DNA from: Varroa destructor
Taxonomy: Eukaryota; Arthropoda; Arachnida; Mesostigmata; Varroidae
NCBI RefSeq assembly: GCF_002443255.2
Contig: NW_019211455.1
Coordinates: 3,888,597-3,952,596 of the forward strand
Direction of reading: 5' to 3'
DNA length: 64,000 nt
The notes below the pieces were generated by a model, which was not told the origin of the DNA, searched no databases, and worked only from the letters and a program-made list of their open reading frames with translations. Both the position numbers and the translations under genes were made by a program. Positions 14,130-28,800 of the stretch are shown here, one piece after another (positions within the stretch are counted from its first letter, which is position 1; every line of letters begins with the position of its first letter).

Positions 14130-15113
14130 CACTCACACATATTCACCAGGCCATATCATACGAAATAGGACACCTGTGCAAACAGGCTGCTTAACACAGA
14201 ACTTCTCTAAATAATATACAAGCATCAAGTCTATTTTATTAGCATACAAGAAGTTGTGCGCAAATGAGAAAGTCTTCATGGGTAAAGGTGACGTACGTAC
14301 GTACGCAGGGCGCTAGATTCGTTAGCAAAACAAGAGTACAAAACGAATGAAAGACGTAGAAATGTCACGTTGACGATGTCGACGTCGGAATGAAGTGGAA
14401 AGAGGTATTTTGTGTCAAAAAATAAAATAGTAAATGGACAAAAAACACACCATAATAAAACAAGAATAGGAATATATGATGATGACGATCTAAATACGTG
14501 ATGTGATAAGCGTGATCTATGACATTATAAATTGGTGCCCTGATACATGGTGTCTGTGTTTACCATAACATGTACCAGCTAATGATAGTAATTAGCAGAG
14601 CTATTACTAATGCTGTTATGTAGATTCGGCTAACAGTCCCTAAATTTCTACGGGGGAACTACTACTAGTTACGGAATAGTCGTAATAATTACAATTACGA
14701 ATATAGCAGTAGTAATGATTGTAATAGAAACAGTAATAATTATAACCAATGTAGATGAATTAATAGAAACGAAAAATATAATTAGTCTGATTTCACGCTA
14801 CTTTCAGTAGCTTTTTTACATACACACAATGAAAGTCTGCGGCGTTAGCGCACCGTGATGGGCGCATTTTTCTCTGTTTTTCAGATTTAATTATGTTTGT
14901 TTGTTTGTTTAATTTTGACTCCTGTAGTATGCTGTGGATCGCTATTAACTCCAATAAACTACTGCTTCTATAGTTCAATAGATAAGAGTAAGGTAGTAGA
15001 CCAAGTAAAGTTTGCCAGGCTGCACAATACTACAATAACTATGGTAATGAATAATTAGATTATCAATAAAGATAAACTTACAATTGTATGTACATATGAG
15101 AATTATATATACT

Positions 15114-15115
<2 letters not shown>

Positions 15116-15148
<33 letters not shown>
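15116..15148 (+). repeat. TA dinucleotide microsatellite
   Basis: About sixteen uninterrupted AT/TA units in intergenic DNA. Confidence 0.9.
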
Positions 15149-15152
<4 letters not shown>

Positions 15153-17702
15153 GGGCGTATATGGTGTTGGAAATGACGATGAGTAAAGCGTAGAAGAAAT
15201 ATGTGTCACCCAACAAAAATGCTCATTTACGTGTCATTAATATTAGCAACATTTAGCTAGAACAAGACGGAAGCAAACTGAAACGGAAGGAAAAACTTTA
15301 GTCAACCACCTTTATTATAGAAAACAGAGGTTAATAAAAAAAAATCAACCATACTACTAGAAAAAGATATCGTACTACGAGACCAGTTGTACGCAGATTA
15401 GTGTGATTCAATGAATTAATTCAAACACAATTAAGGGAAAAAATCATGTCACAAACTATTACTATGTACTTGATACAAATAGTAATGAGTCTTACGTAAA
15501 GTACCTAGGCCATTAGGCGATGTGTGAGAATTCTGTATAGTACTAAAGAATCAGTATCCTTTTCCTCCCCGTAATGCTCGAGAGGTGTCTAAGTTGTGTC
15601 AGTGCTCGAAGACTTCTAGCGACGCAATTATACCGATACTTTCTTTTTTAGATCGACAATGATCGCTTGTTCACAACATTATTAAATACTGCAAAAAAAT
15701 ATATAAAAAAAAATATTGCTTAATATTTTTTAGAAAATTAATGTTTCAGGAAAGTACGAAATTTAACTAAATCCAGCCTAAAAACCTTTTAGAAGCTACT
15801 TACAAGGTTGCGGGTTTATACATCATGCATATTGATGGCACAATAGCAGATCCTTGTTCTCTCTGAACCAATTTTTAATTATCAGCAGTTGCACTAATAT
15901 ATATTAGCATCAGGCAAAAGCAGGGTGAGTATGGAGGAGGCTGCTCGTCGTTTTATCCGACGTACATTCTAAAAGTGTGTAACCTATATCCAGGTTCAAG
16001 CGTCCCTTTGAGAGCTTAGCGTGTATTAGCGTTTACCTAAAGACCTATGTAAGTATATCAAATGACGGGTAAATAAAAGGTCATATTAAATACTTCGCTA
16101 TCTGATTGAATATCTGAAAAAGTATAGGAAGTTCTATAATTTACAATATTACCCAAAAACCAATAGAAATGTTTGCTTTTTATCTTTTTTTTTTTTTTTC
16201 TACTTTGCCTTATTATTTAGGTACGCAAGTGGGATAAAACACGTTATAAAACATACTTGATTGTCACTATTCCACTCGTAGCAGAACTTTTTTTACCATT
16301 GCCATTGGAAAAGGACGAATTGAATTGACACATTTCCAGGTGAAATGTTCGCGACAGGCACCGTTTTATCGTAAACCTGACTGGTGTAAACGTAGTTCGG
16401 CTTTCCACCAGCGATATTATGCCATTGACACTGACGCAGTGGTTCGACAAGTAATTGTTAACGCTTCGTCCCCAATTTCACGCTCCTTTCACGCCGCTAC
16501 ATTACACCTGGCTACCCACGTCGCGTTTGCCGAGTTGAGCGCAACTTTTAATGGACGGCGGTGTATGCGCGACAATTAGGAAATACTTTTTCTATCGTCG
16601 AAAGCACTGGAGCTTCCTCCACGGTTCATCCTTCACGGCTTTCATAACACTCGCCTTTTTCGCGTCGGTTGATTTCTGTGGCGTTGCATATACATCTCTA
16701 ACGAGCCATCAATCAAGTGGCTCTTGTCGCAGTCAAAGTAACGTTTCAACGATGGATCCCATAGTAGAGTAGTTGCCGAGAACGATATCCTTCGCAATTT
16801 TTCTGTTGCACATCATAGGTGCCCTTTTAACAGACATTTGAAAGACTTTTAGTTTCTCAGCAAGTGTGGAGCAGGAGACGTTACAAGAAATATATTGGAC
16901 AAAGCAGTCAATAGACGGAAAACATGTCAATACCACGGCATATTCGATAGTGAAAATCAGATGAGTTCCTACGACGGAATTCAGATGGAAGTCACTACAA
17001 CTTTCGACGTGTTCTAATATTAGGACTAATCAGGTTACTTCTATTGTTACCGAAATCTAGTAATTGAGAGTGTTCTCCAATACCTTATAATCGATACATA
17101 TGGAATTATTGTTTCATTTGTGTTTTAATAGCCATTGTAAAATAATCGAGTAGTAGAGTCTCGGTATATTTGCCGATAAATTTCAAAGCAACAGAAGAAC
17201 TTCGATCTTATTTGGCCGAATAGGTTGACTCTTAATCATTTTTTAAATGACTATTTCATCTTTCTCTATTGCTCATGTTACTGTCTTTTATTATTTTCAT
17301 GTAGAAGCATTACTGTAGGAATACAGCGGTTTTCACGAATATCTGTACTCAGACAAATGTACCTAACATCGATGTGCCTACTAAACACCTTTATGCCAAA
17401 AAGATGTATGTTCATGCACGCATACAAAGTACTTAGATGAAATCCACGTATCTACATATTATGAATGTTAAATACATATTATGTATTTATATACATACAT
17501 ACGTACAAAATATTGTATATATTGACGTAAGCAACAATCACCCCTGCCCGTTATTGAAGTGAGCCCTTCACATCCTTAATTCAATACTTAATTCACAACG
17601 AGTAATTTTGCCGTATGCATTAGCGACGTTCTAGAGTTCTAGCAGCTCTCACCACGAAACGCCATGCCCACGGCATGCAGAGAGGCCGCGCACTCGTCTC
17701 AG

Positions 17703-17717
17703 AGCGCCGTCTGGTGG
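17703..17717 (-). promoter_or_regulatory. CTCF-like motif
   Basis: On the minus strand this reads CCACCAGACGGCGCT, close to the conserved CTCF core CCACCAGRKGGCGC. It lies in a GC-richer block 1.8 kb upstream of the GBE1 start codon. CTCF is conserved in many arthropods. No matrix score was computed. Confidence 0.4.
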
Positions 17718-19264
17718 TTGAGGCCAAAAACTGCATGTCACCCTAGAACAGTAGAGGCCACCAGTCAAAACAGGAAAGCTGCGCCAGTTGTTCGTTAACC
17801 ACAAACCGAATAGTACAACAACATCCAGTGGTAGCCAATCGTAGAAAACTGCGAAGGGTAACATTTTCGCGCCATTGACACTCTCACTGAAACGTATTCA
17901 CTTACGCGCGGAGGAAGAAGTCCGTCGTTTTGTCTACCGTTGTACCTGCGTACTGTGGACTTCTCGCAGCAATCCGCGCCCTAGCACTTCAGCGTTCGGT
18001 AAAAGTGGAGGGGAGTTGTCACAGCACACCAGAAGCTCAGCCATTGACTGGAAGCCAAGCCTAGTTGATTCTAGCCGACGAGCTAGCCTCTCCGTGAGAA
18101 CAACGTTAGCTTATACCACCGACATTTGCCTATAAGCCTTTCTTGGTCAGCGACGCTTCTTGGTAGGATTATTTACAGGCGTAACCGTCTGAGGTCAGTG
18201 ACGACATCTCTACGTAGACATTAACTCAGGCGATCCATTCGAATAATAATAGCAACAGTAGTATTGGCAATAATAGTAGTTTCTTCTTTATGCCGACAGT
18301 ACGGAACTAAGTAGGTTAGCGCTGAAGACTCGGTGCTAATGGAAAATTTACAACGGATTAAAAGGAAACATCAGTTTTAACAGTGGGATGGTGAATATCA
18401 TCAAAAAAACAAACAGAATTTACAACGAGACACGTAAAATAAAGCCATCCTTACCGGATTATGTCATCTGTCAGTCTTGACTCTTGTTGGTGAGTACAAT
18501 CGAAAGTAAGTTAGTGAAATGTAAGTTAGTGTACAACGTAATGGTAATTTGCATCACTTGTCAACTTATCACAACCGACTCATGGTATTGACGTCCTTGA
18601 AGTCCGTACGAGAGATAGAGGTGCCTGAAAACAAAAACAGCGTCCAGTAGAAATATCTAGCTAAAGAGAGGCGGAAAGATCGAGTGCACCAGGATAACTG
18701 TTGACGCGGCTCGCCAGCGCCACTTGTTTTCGATGAGTTCTGTGCTATTAGTGATAAAACACGTGAATAAGAAACTACATAGTCTCTAGTTATTAACGTT
18801 ATTGTTTTCAAGCATAGAAATGCATACAGACAGGAGACAGTAATGTTCTCTGAAAGGCGGTTAATGATACGAACGAGATCTGTCTCATTCAATTGACAAT
18901 CGCTACTCGCTAGAAGAGGTCGACATTATAGAACAGCATAGGACTATGTAAAGGAAAGTATGCAAGAGATTCTAATTAATATTACAAGGTCACCAGATTT
19001 TCAAAGAGAACTTTATTATTTTGATAAAACTGCCTTCTATTTTCATAATAAATCATTTATCGTCAATAGGGTAAACTTCAGCTGACATGATTTTCGAGAT
19101 GCTTTGTTTGTTTGCGCGTTTGTTGAAATTAGATTGCTGCTATCAAATAATAGTTTTTCAATACAACCAGATATTAAAATTACGCTGCGGTTGTATGATG
19201 CCATAGAAATCAGGCAACAGGACTCGATAGGTCTACTTGGTTTATAAGGTTCGATATTAATGGG

Positions 19265-19285
19265 CTTTCGGTTGGTAACCGAAAG
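19265..19285 (+). other. perfect 9 bp hairpin upstream of GBE1
   Basis: CTTTCGGTT and AACCGAAAG flank a 3-base loop (GGT). It lies about 265 bases before the GBE1 ATG, probably in its 5' untranslated intron. Function unknown. Confidence 0.6.
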
Positions 19286-19550
19286 TGATACATTACCTTT
19301 AAATTACAGGTGGTGTAAAACGTTTTTACGCCATTGCTTTCCTGATAATTCGTCAAACGGATCAGAAAAATAGTGATATCGAACGTTGCCTACATTAGAC
19401 TACTAAATTTTTTTTGCCTCTGCATAATTCGAACCCAATGTTTGCAACTACGAGATTTTTATCTGCGTTTTGATATATTTGATCGATTTAGTTTATTATA
19501 TGATTAAGTTAATATTTGTTTCAACTGTGTCTTTGCGCTAAACAACCTAG

Positions 19551-22500
19551 ATGCCGTCTATGCCTTTTGAGAAGATGGGAGATAAAGTAGTTCCCAAGAT
19601 TGATGTCCTGCTGGAGAGGGACGGATACTTGAGGATGCACGAAAAAGAAATCCAACGCAGGTGAGATAGTATATAAATTCAGGAATTTTTATAATTGAGT
19701 CTAGAAGCTATTATCTAAAGAAGTATTTACCGATAAGTTGTACCAGGCGAAAATAACACCTCGAAAACAATATCCTCTCGACGATTTGCCTCAGGTATAA
19801 ATGTTTCTTGGAAAAAAAGCAGTGGATTGATCAGGAAGGCGGTTATAGGAGATTTTGCTCGTCTTATAAGGAGTATGGCTTTCACATTGAGTCGGATGGC
19901 TCCCTGCGTGGTAACGAATGGGCGCCATGCGCTAAGACCTTATATCTCAAGGGTGAATTCAACAATTGGAACCAGACTTCACACCCATTCGAGAGTGCAG
20001 GTTTTGGTATGTTTTCTATCTTGTATCGACGTAAACCATTTCCAATTATGAAATATAACATAGTTGATATTCATACTATGAAACACAGACATCTGGAAAC
20101 GGTCTATGGACGGATATCTAGGTCATTACTAGAAACCATGCTAAACTGAATAATTCACGTCAAGGACATTAAGAAATGTGGTTTACTCAGTTTGGTAGCA
20201 AACGCCCATTCATTGAGACATGACTTGCAGTAGAGAACACTCTCAAGGAACTTGTTTTTCTACCACGAATCATTGTTTCCTGTTTTGAGTTAAGCGTGAG
20301 CCGCGTCAGGCAGTGTCTGCACAACAAGTATCCCACGTAAAACTGATAGATATTTGTATGCATGTATTTTGTTTTGGGTCCGTCCTATAGGGAAATGGAA
20401 AATCCACGTCAAGTCTAAGGATGGCAGGCCCGTTGTGAAGCATCTTGACAAGCTAAAAATAGTCGTCCGCACGTTTGAGGATGAATTAACCGATCGCAAT
20501 TCACCATGGGCAACTTATGTTCTTCAAGATGAAGGTAGCCATGCTTATCATCATCGGATCTACAATCCGGACAAAAAGTGCGTTTAATTAACGCGTTATT
20601 GCTGCGTCGTTGCACGAACAATTTTTATCTGAATACTTTTGGCGCGTTTCTGACACATTACAACGCTTGATATAGTATGCCATTGGCGTTTGATCTCATT
20701 CGTACTAAGAGGATAACGTATCATTTCCGAACCCAGATAAATTTAGGTTTGATTTCATAAAGTACATGAACATTACAATAACTCGCTTTATATTAGCTCA
20801 CTTAGCCCACCTGAAGTTTAAGCGGCACCCGTTTCTGTATTTTGTCGTCTCTTAATGCACTAAAATAATAAACTATGACCTAAAGGGACTCCTACAGTCA
20901 ACGTCAAATTAACAGCTGAGCGTAATTTCCCTAGGTACGAATTTAAGCATCCGCGACCCCCTGCCGGTAGCTCAGCCCTACGAATCTATGAAGCGCACAT
21001 CGGAGTTGCTTCGCCTGAATATAAGGTGTGCATATTTAAATAGAGTTAGGGTAAACCATGGTTAGCTTCCATGTCTCTCTCTGATTCTCTTATATTACCC
21101 AATTCAATTGAATGCTCGATTGTTTTTGCGTGTTCTTCATACCACGCATGGAGTGAATTCTGAAATCGCATAGAGCACACATCGGCATAGAGTATAAATT
21201 AACTCTTCGTTTTCTAGACCTTCTCAAATCTAAACTTAGGTTTATCATTCTTAAAGTTAACATTGTTGCTTGTATCTATTCCAGCCGGCTACAACATGTG
21301 GCACTTAAGCTAAACAGAGCAAAAATTCTACTTGAACGTGTGGATGTTTAACTATTTATATTATCTTGCCCTAGGTGGCTTCGTACAACGAATTTCGCCT
21401 CAATACACTACCTCACATTGAGCGTCAGGGCTACAACACGATTCAGTTGATGGCTATTATGGAGCACGCATATTACGCTAGTTTCGGCTATCAGGTTAGT
21501 CTAATAATCACACAAGTATTAAGACGACTGCAGAAGTTAAGATTAAAAGAAGCAATGCGAATTTATTTAGCAAACAATTTAGTATAATAAGCCAGTACCT
21601 AGGGAAAGCTCATTCATTTATACTACAATGCAAACAATAATTACTAGGTGACAGCCTTCTTTGCTACCTCATCACGTTATGGTACCCCGTGTGAACTGAA
21701 AGAGCTTATTGACGAGGCCCACAAACGCGGAATAAAAGTTCTCCTAGATGTTGTGCATTCTCACGCGTCCAAGAACGTCATGGATGGACTTAACCAGTTC
21801 GATGGCACCGACGCATGCTATTTTCATGATGGCGGTATGTTTAATGAAAATGCTGATAGTGCTTCGTTAGAGAACACTGAATGCCTATTGAATTCGATTT
21901 TGCTATACGGTTGATTTTAGCGGGTAAGTTAGCAACTGGAAATCGCGCACTTTTTCAAATGTTTTGCGCATTTCGAAGACGATGCGTCCTGAAAGTTGAA
22001 CGACAATGCATTTTAGTTTCTCGGAGTGGATTAGAAAGAAGTCATTCATTATGTACGGGGGCACGGATTGACATCCTTGAGAAAAGAGCCTTGTGACCAT
22101 TGACGCTTGTGTCTATGTCTTTTCCCCATTATTTCAGGACGGGGTTTCCACGATCAGTGGAACAGTCGACTTTTCGACTACAATCAGCCCGAGGTAAGGC
22201 GTTATGAGAGAAACGTTCACCCCCCATCATGTCTAGGTATAGAATGGTCGTGACGGCAAATTTCAGTAAAATATTAAATGTTTGCACACTTTGACCGTTT
22301 TGAACGTGAATGCTTTTTCGCCTAGAAGGAAATGATTACCATGTAGCCTACGGCTATATCTGAATTCGAGAATGGAAGGTTGGAGGACTGACATACTGCT
22401 AAAAAAACAGGCAATCTTTTCGTACTTCGTATACTTCGATTTTGACCAACTTGAGGATGCGTAAATGCTGTCAGATAGTTCTGTTATGGCCATTGTAACC

Positions 22501-25500
22501 TGCCCTTGTAATTTCAGGTGCTACGATTCCTGCTCTCAAATCTTTACTACTATATAAACGAATTCCAATTTGACGGGTTTCGCTTTGATGGCGTTACGTC
22601 AATGTTGTATCATGACCACGGAATGGGAACTGGTTTTTCAGGTAAGTTAACAAATGCCTATCCGATGTACCCTTTGAAGAAATTTATTAGCGAAACACTC
22701 AATTATACGGGAATCTCACTTTCGATTGAGTAATATATATATATATATGCTTAGTCGACATTCATTTTGCAAATTTGTTCTCAGATATAACAACGTGAAT
22801 TTCAATATATGCAAATAACAAGCACACAACAATCTTCGATAGTTGATTGTAAGAAACCTTAATTAAAAAAATGCCTATACACAGCCAGACACCTATTAAC
22901 ATGCAAAACTATTCTGTGTTGGTCTTATTATGGTGAACAAGTTTTGATGAGCTAAAATGGTAAAACAGTAGTTAATGTTTCCGTTGGCCTGTGCCCTGAT
23001 TGCTATAGGAGACTACAACGAGTACTTCGGGATAAACACCGATACGGAATCGCTGACCTACCTTCAGCTGGCTAACGATATGATTCATCAACTTTTTCCG
23101 GATGCAATCACAATTGCGGAAGATGTTTCCGGGATGCCGGCTCTTTGTCGACCAGTCGCCGAAGGTGGGATCGGGTTCGATTACCGGTACGTCCTTTAGC
23201 GTCGACATCGACTGCCTCTGTTGATCGTACTAACAAGAATTATTCATGATAAAAAATAACCCTTATGTCGTTGAGCTACTATGCCGATGTCTTGTATCAT
23301 AATCCGGTATCATTACCAGGAATTTTAGTATACAATTATTATTGGGGTTTCTCCTGCCGGCAAGTTGCGCACTACTGTCAGGCTAAGTGGCACTAGTAAC
23401 AAAAACGTATGAAAAAGATAGCATTGACAGACAGTTAGTTCATATATATGTGATCTGACAAGTCAGCTCTGCAACGTTACAATGACAGGTTAGCAATGGC
23501 GATTCCCGACATGTGGATCAAAATTCTCAAGCACCAAAAGGACGAAGATTGGAATATGGGCGATATTGTCCATACGCTTACCAACCGGCGATGGTGTGAA
23601 AATACGATTGCCTATTGCGAGTCCCACGACCAGGTTAGAATCCGTTCGCGCAGATACGAGTCATGCGATTCATACGTTGCATGAATATTGTATCCTTGTT
23701 TTTGATTGCTCGAGATACAATTCGTGTTTCTACTGTTTGTTGCGAATTCCAAGCTAATTGCTAGAGCAAACATTTCAATATGAGATCTATCTGAATATAG
23801 TTAGATGGTCGATTCGGTCTGTTCTGATGTGTAAAAACAGACAAGTAGAAAGTTTATCATACTGCGCTTAGAGAGAGATAGATATCCATCGGAATAATAT
23901 CCTCGAAATACGATCATGTTTTTATATAAGCGTATTGTTTGATTTTCAGGCCTTGGTTGGTGATAAAACGTTAGCGTTTTGGCTGATGGATAAAGAAATG
24001 TACACTAATATGAGTATTCTTACTCCACTCACACCAATTATCGATAGAGGTAAGTCATATTTGACATGCGCCAAACATTCATATGACAATCCTTTTGTAA
24101 GCTATAATAGCATACCAATATGCTACGCTGGAGCCAGTGGGTCGTATGCGGGGTTGCCGTTTACCTAAGTAAGAAGACAGCTCACTCAGCTTCAATATTA
24201 AATAATTTCGAAGACACTGCTGTGCCCTTTGTTATGTTTAGGTATTCAACTCCACAAATTGATCCGATTTATTACGCAATCACTTGGTGGCGAGGGGTGG
24301 CTAAACTTCATGGGCAATGAGTTCGGTCATCCGGAGTGGCTCGACTTTCCCCGTCAGGAAAACGGGTGGTCATACCATTACGCGCGAAGGCAGTTCAATC
24401 TCATCGAAGACAGGAACTTGAGGTGGGCTATTCAAATGTGAAGAATTATCGGCTCGCGATGCTGATATGATAATACCGAACACTCGAACTGTAACAGGTT
24501 TCTAATTTATGCAGGGAAAACATGCACGAAACTACAGTACCGAAGATACGAGCTATTGAAGCCATTGTAAAGTGCATAGACGCAACGATATTCAATACGT
24601 AAATCAACACTGTTGTTTTTCATTATAGCCCTTAATTCACACTTATTATTCGGAACACGACAAAATTGTCCAAACGGCGTCCAATGTAACAGATAATTCA
24701 AATTAGTCGCGTTTATTATATATATGACGGCGCAAAGACTATGAGATAGAAGATGAGTGTTTTCATTTCGCCTATGACTTGATGTGCAGATATCAGTTCT
24801 TGAACAATTGGGACCGGGCTCTCAACGAGTTGGACGATCGTTACAGTTTTATCAAAGCGCATCCTGGCTATGTTAGTTGTAAGCACGAAGGAGACAAGGT
24901 CTGTATAAACAATAGATTTCAGTAGCTCTAGTAATATATAATAATAATATAATATGTAATATATAATAAGAGTTTGAGGTGTTTTACTTTTATTGTCGCG
25001 TTATTTGCCGGATTCGAAAGCCACTTACAAGGGAACTAGAGTAACTGTGCGCTAAGTCCTTGCTTACAAAGTTGCTATGTTTGTTAAGTATGAGAGGATT
25101 TGGTTAGAATCGATCAATATAGGTTACACGAAGGTGTTGCGTTTGAGTGAATTAGGTGATCGCGTACGAACGTGCAGGCTTACTGTTCGTGGTTAACTTC
25201 CACCCAGGCCAGTCGTTTCCAGGATATCGCCTTGGAATCCAGGTTTTATCATAATTCACACATTAATAGTACTGATATAAATAACGCTTTTCTGTGTTTA
25301 TATTTCTGATAAATGATTAATTGTGCACCCTAGTGTGATTGAATACAGACTATTTATATAAAGAGTGATCTTCGAATCGAAGATATACAGCGGGCTAACG
25401 GTATTTGACTGTTTCCTTTTTGTATTCTTTGGAGTACGGCTGTTTATTATAGGTGCGTAAATTACTTATCCTTAGGAAAAAACTTGTCATTAATCAGCTT

Positions 25501-25889
25501 ATAGAAAACGTCGTAATTTTGGTAATCCGCCGAAGTTTGTGCTTGTATTATTTAATCATCGTTTTTTTACAGGAGCCGGGAATTTATCGCATCGTGTTAT
25601 CCAGCGACGATACGGCCTTCCTGGGCCATGAACGTCTCGATAAAAATGTTTGTATCCAACCAGTTGGCTAGATGTAGCTCGACAGCTACGGAACTATTAA
25701 AATCTGACACACTGGAATTAACTCACTGGATACGTCGTCGGGTCATTAATGTGTCATAAGCTTTACTATCTACTGTTCGGTAATTTCCAGGCGGAGTATC
25801 ATACGAAGCCTCACCCATGGGCTAATCGTGCAAACTCGATCGAAGTGTACATTCCGTCACGCTGTGCCCTCGTCTTCGCTAAAGCTTAA
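19551..25889 (+). CDS. GBE1: 1,4-alpha-glucan (glycogen) branching enzyme
   Basis: Sixteen exons join in phase to 686 aa (human 702): 19551-19660, 19795-20006, 20391-20577, 20935-21025, 21375-21494, 21648-21834, 22138-22193, 22518-22641, 23009-23186, 23489-23633, 23950-24049, 24242-24422, 24790-24898, 25156-25242, 25573-25647, 25791-25889. The enzyme moves short alpha-1,4 chains to alpha-1,6 branch points during cytosolic glycogen synthesis. An N-terminal CBM48 region (EWAP, FNNWN) is followed by the GH13 barrel: region I DVVHSH at 274-279, region II GFRFDGV with nucleophile D345, region [13 protein letters not shown] with acid E400, and region IV ESHD ending at D469. The conserved stretch [17 protein letters not shown] is intact. 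The C-terminal beta domain ends in YIPSR. All key residues are present, so the enzyme should be active. The exon 15 donor (AAT|GTTTGT) is weak. I preferred it to an in-phase donor 15 bases later because it matches the family length. An acceptor abuts the ATG, implying an untranslated first exon. Confidence 0.97.
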
Positions 25890-28800
25890 TCCAGCAAGTG
25901 GATCTTCCTCGTCACTGAAAACTGCAAGCACGTGGTTTTCTTCTATTCCAAAGAGTACCAAGGACCAAATTGGGTAGATTTATTGAAATGCAGTCATCCC
26001 TACGCCAGTAATATTATTGTAATTGCCTTAAGTAAAACGATACATTCATGTAGCAATAAAAGTCCCTGGTGCAAACGATGACTGCTAACTTGTTTGAACT
26101 CCGAAAACAACATAGAGAATATCTTATACGACTACCTGCAGTTGCACCAAACGTGTGTGCAACAGCTATGAGGTGTTTTGCGGTCTATGCACAAACAAGT
26201 AAACACACGTCTGCGGTCCATGCAAATGAAAAATAGACAGTGCAATTTTGACCTAACCGAACATAAGATGCAACAAATATTTAGAGCGTAATAAAATTCT
26301 TTTGTTTTGTTGCGAGCATTTAATAAACGAAAAAAAAAGGAAAAATGGTTGTATTTTAACTCACGAAGTATTTTATTTAACGTGTCCGTGTTTATTCCAA
26401 TGTTATGTATTCGCTAAAGGAACTTCTTCGACGCACTTGCGGGATTGATAGGCTTGTAAACAGGGTAAAAGGAAAGACGCATTCAGAGTACAATAGAGCG
26501 CCTAGCGCAATATGGCCTAGAGCGGCGTTTTTCTTTTTTATTTTCATTCTTAATATATTATTATTGGCATGATTTATTTCTATGTGAACAAATGCTCAGC
26601 ATAACCCCTCTGATTATTAATATAATAAATAATAATATAATAATAATAATAGGAAGAATAGAACAGCTGAGACGAATGATATGAAATATAACCAGATGTA
26701 GGTTATAAATTCAGGTAATAACGAAGTGCTTCGACAAATGGTTCTCGGTCTATTTAAACAAACGCGAGGTAAAGTCACATAATCCCAAAAGGGGGTATCA
26801 GTGATGGTAGATGATTAAGCCTTGCTGTACGTAGCGTGTGGTGATGAAATTAACTGTGGTTGCTTCACGCCTTGGGTACGCACCGGTGCCAGGAAATCGG
26901 TAAGTAGCCGCCGTTATGGCTAGTGCATTTCAATGAAAATTGATGTGGTAGAATAACGGATCGGAACAATACGAGTTGTTGAAAACAAATGAGTTCAACA
27001 CTTACGCCATTAAAAGATGCTAGCGCTTTTAACACGTAAGGCAAGCACTTGCAACGAAGTGATTTTGTCATTTTATTTATTATGCCGTGTTACTACGTGA
27101 ATAGCATTCGTGAAAGACGGGAATCTGCCCAGTGAGTGGCATCTTGTAGCAAGTGTGGGGGGTGTACTGTAGCTATTTAAGAAGACATTTTCAAAGGCGT
27201 GGTATCGATCTTGGGTGCCTGATTTTGATATTCATTCATAACATGGTAAATAAATATTCTGACCTTCACCTTATCTGCCATAAAGCATATTTTTGTTATC
27301 GTAATATTAAGCTTGCCGTTTCTAAAGGCTAAAAGGTATGTATTGACATATCATACAGTTGTCCAAGGTATGCCAGTGTTTTGTTACGTAATAGCTAAAA
27401 CTAACTAGCATAGGCTGAGTCTATTGCGTATTTTCCTTTTGGGAAATTTTAATACATGCATGAAGGAGAGGAACACTTCCGTGTTGACGTATTTGCAGTG
27501 TAAAAACTGTGTAAAAATATTGCGATGCAAACGTAAAAATAGAGACAATGTTATTTTCTAAATAATGTTTGTTTTTTTTTTACTGTATTGACCAAGGGGG
27601 ACGGGAAGGGTAATCGTCAACGAAGAAAAACATTGATCATTCATGTAGACTTCTTTCTACGACATTCTACGATAAATTATTTACTTCTAGTGGTGTCGAT
27701 CCTTATGCAGTACGAGTATATTTCTTAGGAGTGGATTATTTCTCGTGAAACTTAGGTGGTTACTGCAGACACGCTTACATGAATAGACTCCCTTTTACCC
27801 AGGCTTACACTCGAAACCATATACGGTGTGGTACAGGCCATATGACTGTTATACAGCTCCTAAGTCGTTCAGTACGTAATTCTTTCAGATATCTTCGTAG
27901 TTAGCTATGGATTTACACGATGTATAATCAAGAGTGCACTCAGCGCTTGCAACACAATCTTGTTGAGTATTGCATTGTGTTGACCGGCTAATTCAGCTCT
28001 GCGCAGTCAAGTTCAGCCACTGAGCTGAATAAATATCTGCAGTATATCGTCTGTCCCTAGGTCAAAAGATTACTGAACGTTTCTTGATGTAATACGTACC
28101 TTCCATGTCCAGGTTTCGTTTGTTGCAAATTCTCAAGTATATGCGGGAATGACTCAAATTGTTTCCCGTCATACCGTTCCATATTTTGGACCCCGTCTAT
28201 CCGTCCGTTTTTCACTAGACTGTCGACGAGTGTTTCTACCCACCCCGCATACCCACATTTATTCATGACTGGCATAAGTAATAGAGCATGCTAATAAAGT
28301 TTTCCTGATCCAACTGTTTCACCTAATACGATTAGGTTCAGTAGTTTCTTTTGGAGTAATCACACAAAAAAGTTAAGTAGTTATGAGATTGCTCTTCTAA
28401 TTTATGCATTCGCTCTTGTCCGTTAGTGACCAGAATGCCGTTTTTTTTTCGCAAAAAAACGGAGCATACGCCAATGTCTAAGAATGAGATTGGGAAATAA
28501 ACGAGCCATGTCGTCTGCTTAAGACTGCGGCGCGGTGAATTGGTACGGACTGAAGAGCGAGACGTCAAAGAACGAGATGTCGTGCAAGTTATCGATTGCA
28601 TGTTTTAACGACCAATTCAATGTACCTATTCGGAGGTCTACCTAAGGCATTAAATCGAACCGTTACTGTGTGGTTGTACAGGCGCCTCGAATATCGATAC
28701 GGTCCGTCGTGGATTATTCTACGGTAATACTATGTCGATAATTTACGATATTTTTTATTAAAAGTAATATTTACTGGATAAACGGCGCACGCGACAGGTG

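Larger units (their letters stand above)
11819..19550. other. intergenic DNA between CNOT9 and GBE1
   Basis: No coding region is supported. The stretch holds a run of 14 G at 13090-13103, an AC repeat at 14111-14129, an ACGT repeat at 14291-14305, a TA repeat at 15116-15148 and a T run near 16187-16199. A GC-richer block at 17640-18140 carries a CTCF-like motif and could contain the GBE1 promoter. A good donor (TTG|GTGAGT, exon end 18489) is a candidate end for an untranslated GBE1 first exon, because the GBE1 ATG directly follows an acceptor at 19549-19550. Open frames (107 aa or less) are not recognisable. Confidence 0.4.

Noticed and set aside
16325..18135. Several frames of 70-86 aa on both strands
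   Set aside because: They overlap, lack domains and lie in a GC-richer block that better fits a promoter or untranslated exon.
25648..25662. Alternative GBE1 exon 15 donor adding five residues
   Set aside because: In phase, but the shorter form restores the family spacing between RLD and VYIP exactly.
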